From Streptococcus urinalis 2285-97 (GTDB lineage Bacteria; Bacillota; Bacilli; Lactobacillales; Streptococcaceae): a DNA stretch of 64,000 bases. Under the pieces are notes generated by a model, which had not been told where the DNA came from, ran no database searches, and saw nothing but the letters and a program-made list of their open reading frames with translations. The stretch covers positions 1,998,001-2,062,000 of the forward strand of contig NZ_AEUZ02000001.1 in the NCBI RefSeq assembly GCF_000188055.2, in the 5' to 3' direction. This document shows, in pieces, positions 62,714-64,000 of the stretch; the stretch's first letter is position 1; each line of letters opens with the position of its first letter. The position numbers were made by a program, and so were the translations under genes.

Positions 62714-64000
62714 ATGAGTCGAAAAAGAACTACAACTTATATCTTTGAGCAACAATTGCATGCGGAATATTGGGATTGGGAGGAAGATAAAAAAGCATTA
62801 TTTACCAATTGGGAAAGTAATAAAACAAAAATCTTCCAAGAAATTCATCGTCGCATTAAAACCCTTGAAGAAGATATTCCAGCTAAGGTCGCTTTTATTG
62901 TTCATGATAAAGATATCAAGTTTGGCATCAAGTCTGTAGAGCCTCATATCCATGCTTATATTGAATTTGCCAGTCGTAGAGACTTATCTGTATTAGCTAG
63001 TACTCTTGGTCTCTTACCTCAATATATTGAACCTAGTGGTCAAGGGAGATATGGTAAGGTAAATTCCAAAGCCTATTTAATTCACGCAAAGAGTCCTGAT
63101 AAACATCAGTATGCCCCTAGCGAGGTGGAAACTTTTGGAACATTTGATTATGAAGCTTTCATTGAGGATAACAAAGCAGACTTTTCTAAACGTTATGCCG
63201 TTGCCAAAAGAGAAAAATCAGACGAAAGTCTCGATAAAGTCTTTCAAGAAATCATTAATGGTCATCTAACAGAAGATGATATCTTTGCGGACGAAGAATT
63301 AACTTTTCTTTGGTCTTATAATCAAACAAGACTTGATGAAGCTTTTAGAGCTTATGGCAAGATAGCTTCTAAACGAACCTTAAGGGAGTTAGAGAATGGT
63401 GAGTTCAAGCCAACAATTATTTATGTGCATGGTTCCTCTGGAATTGGAAAAACAACACTAGCACTTGAAGTGATTGAAGAAATTATCAAGAGAGCTAAAG
63501 AACAAGGTCTCAACTGGAAAATGTACAGTGCTGGTGCTAAAAATATTTTTGATGAGTATTTTGGTGAAGAGGTTATTCTCTTAGATGACCCAAGGTCTGA
63601 TAGTTTATTACCAGCAGATTGGTTAAAACTCCTAGATCCTTTAAACAAGTCTTATCTATCAGCACGTTATAAGAATAAATTGGTTATTGGTCGTCTGATC
63701 GTGATTACCAATTATCAGTCCCTTAAGTCTTTCTTTGGAAAAATTCAAAATGAAGATTTAAACCAGTACATCAGACGGTTTAATAACGTTCTAGAGATTT
63801 CTAAGAAAAAAGGAAATCACGAAAAAGAAAAAGATAGATTCTACAATCTATCAGAAATTAAAGAGTTAAGTTACAATGATTATTACCAAACAGGATATAA
63901 TCAAGAAATTCAATTACACTTTGGCGAGGAAGATATCTATTGCACTGACAATAAAGCAGATTTTATTAATCGTGTTTTAGATGAACATATTCTTCCTCGC
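62714..64000 (+). CDS. Rolling-circle Rep with HUH and SF3-type helicase domain (3' end outside window)
   Basis: 429 codons are visible with no stop. The N-terminal HUH endonuclease has the metal-binding HIHAYIEF (about 84-91) and a catalytic tyrosine candidate in NSKAYLIH (about 120). A helicase domain has Walker A HGSSGIGKTT (about 240) and Walker B VILLDDPRSD (about 290). This Rep type initiates replication of integrative mobilisable elements and some plasmids. GGAGATAA precedes the ATG. The element continues to the right. Confidence 0.88.
   Translation, partial: MSRKRTTTYIFEQQLHAEYWDWEEDKKALFTNWESNKTKIFQEIHRRIKTLEEDIPAKVAFIVHDKDIKFGIKSVEPHIHAYIEFASRRDLSVLASTLGLLPQYIEPSGQGRYGKVNSKAYLIHAKSPDKHQYAPSEVETFGTFDYEAFIEDNKADFSKRYAVAKREKSDESLDKVFQEIINGHLTEDDIFADEELTFLWSYNQTRLDEAFRAYGKIASKRTLRELENGEFKPTIIYVHGSSGIGKTTLALEVIEEIIKRAKEQGLNWKMYSAGAKNIFDEYFGEEVILLDDPRSDSLLPADWLKLLDPLNKSYLSARYKNKLVIGRLIVITNYQSLKSFFGKIQNEDLNQYIRRFNNVLEISKKKGNHEKEKDRFYNLSEIKELSYNDYYQTGYNQEIQLHFGEEDIYCTDNKADFINRVLDEHILPR

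Overview
The window looks like the chromosome of a low-GC pyogenic-group Streptococcus, with Streptococcus parauberis or S. uberis the nearest guess. The basis is gene order and protein content: rpoB-rpoC-DUF1033-comYA, comYH-ackA, pepA-proC, adcRCB with AdcR zinc ligands in the positions known from S. pneumoniae, and a menA-ndh-cydABCD respiratory block. Species assignment is an inference; no rRNA is present.

Layout. 1-3032: end of an integrative element (AAA/TOPRIM-like ATPase fragment, DNA adenine methylase, large serine integrase) inserted eight codons into ssbB. 3033-10669: core genes (ytpR, thioredoxin, DUF4651, pepA, proC, CPBP protease, two tandem acetate kinase genes, comYH). 10682-16938: an accessory block replacing most of the comYA-comGG DNA-uptake operon. 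It holds remnants of tyrosine recombinases (Tn554-like) interrupted by a 5.1 kb IS1595-family transposon carrying a type IIG-like restriction-modification enzyme and a four-gene operon ending in a nucleotidyltransferase. 16939-29078: comYA stub, DUF1033, rpoC, rpoB, pbp1b, tyrS. 29079-39449: a 10.4 kb satellite-type island (phage-inducible chromosomal island-like) in the 3' end of tyrS, with integrase, repressor pair, antirepressor, primase-helicase, an iteron origin and an ArpU-like regulator but no capsid genes. 39450-57300: core genes (adcBCR, ispE, polyprenyl synthase, cydABCD, ndh, menA, reductase, GNAT, AraC regulator, two MFS transporters). 57331-64000: a layered insertion hotspot with two 3' fragments of tRNA-Leu(CAA), a yjdF gene with its probable riboswitch, a frameshifted membrane gene, an IS256-family relic, and the start of another element with repressor, small conserved genes, an iteron-rich origin and a HUH/helicase Rep running off the end.

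How it fits together. Polyprenyl synthase and MenA supply a demethylmenaquinone-type carrier, NDH-2 reduces it, and cytochrome bd (CydAB, matured by the CydCD ABC pair) oxidises it: a haem-dependent respiratory chain. The duplicated ackA genes have different promoter regions, only one with a CcpA-type cre site. The striking theme is competence loss: two late competence genes with intact ComX (SigX) CIN boxes, ssbB and comYA, are broken by unrelated mobile elements, and comYB-comGG are gone. The strain is predicted to be non-transformable while accumulating elements that carry restriction-modification and possible defence cargo.
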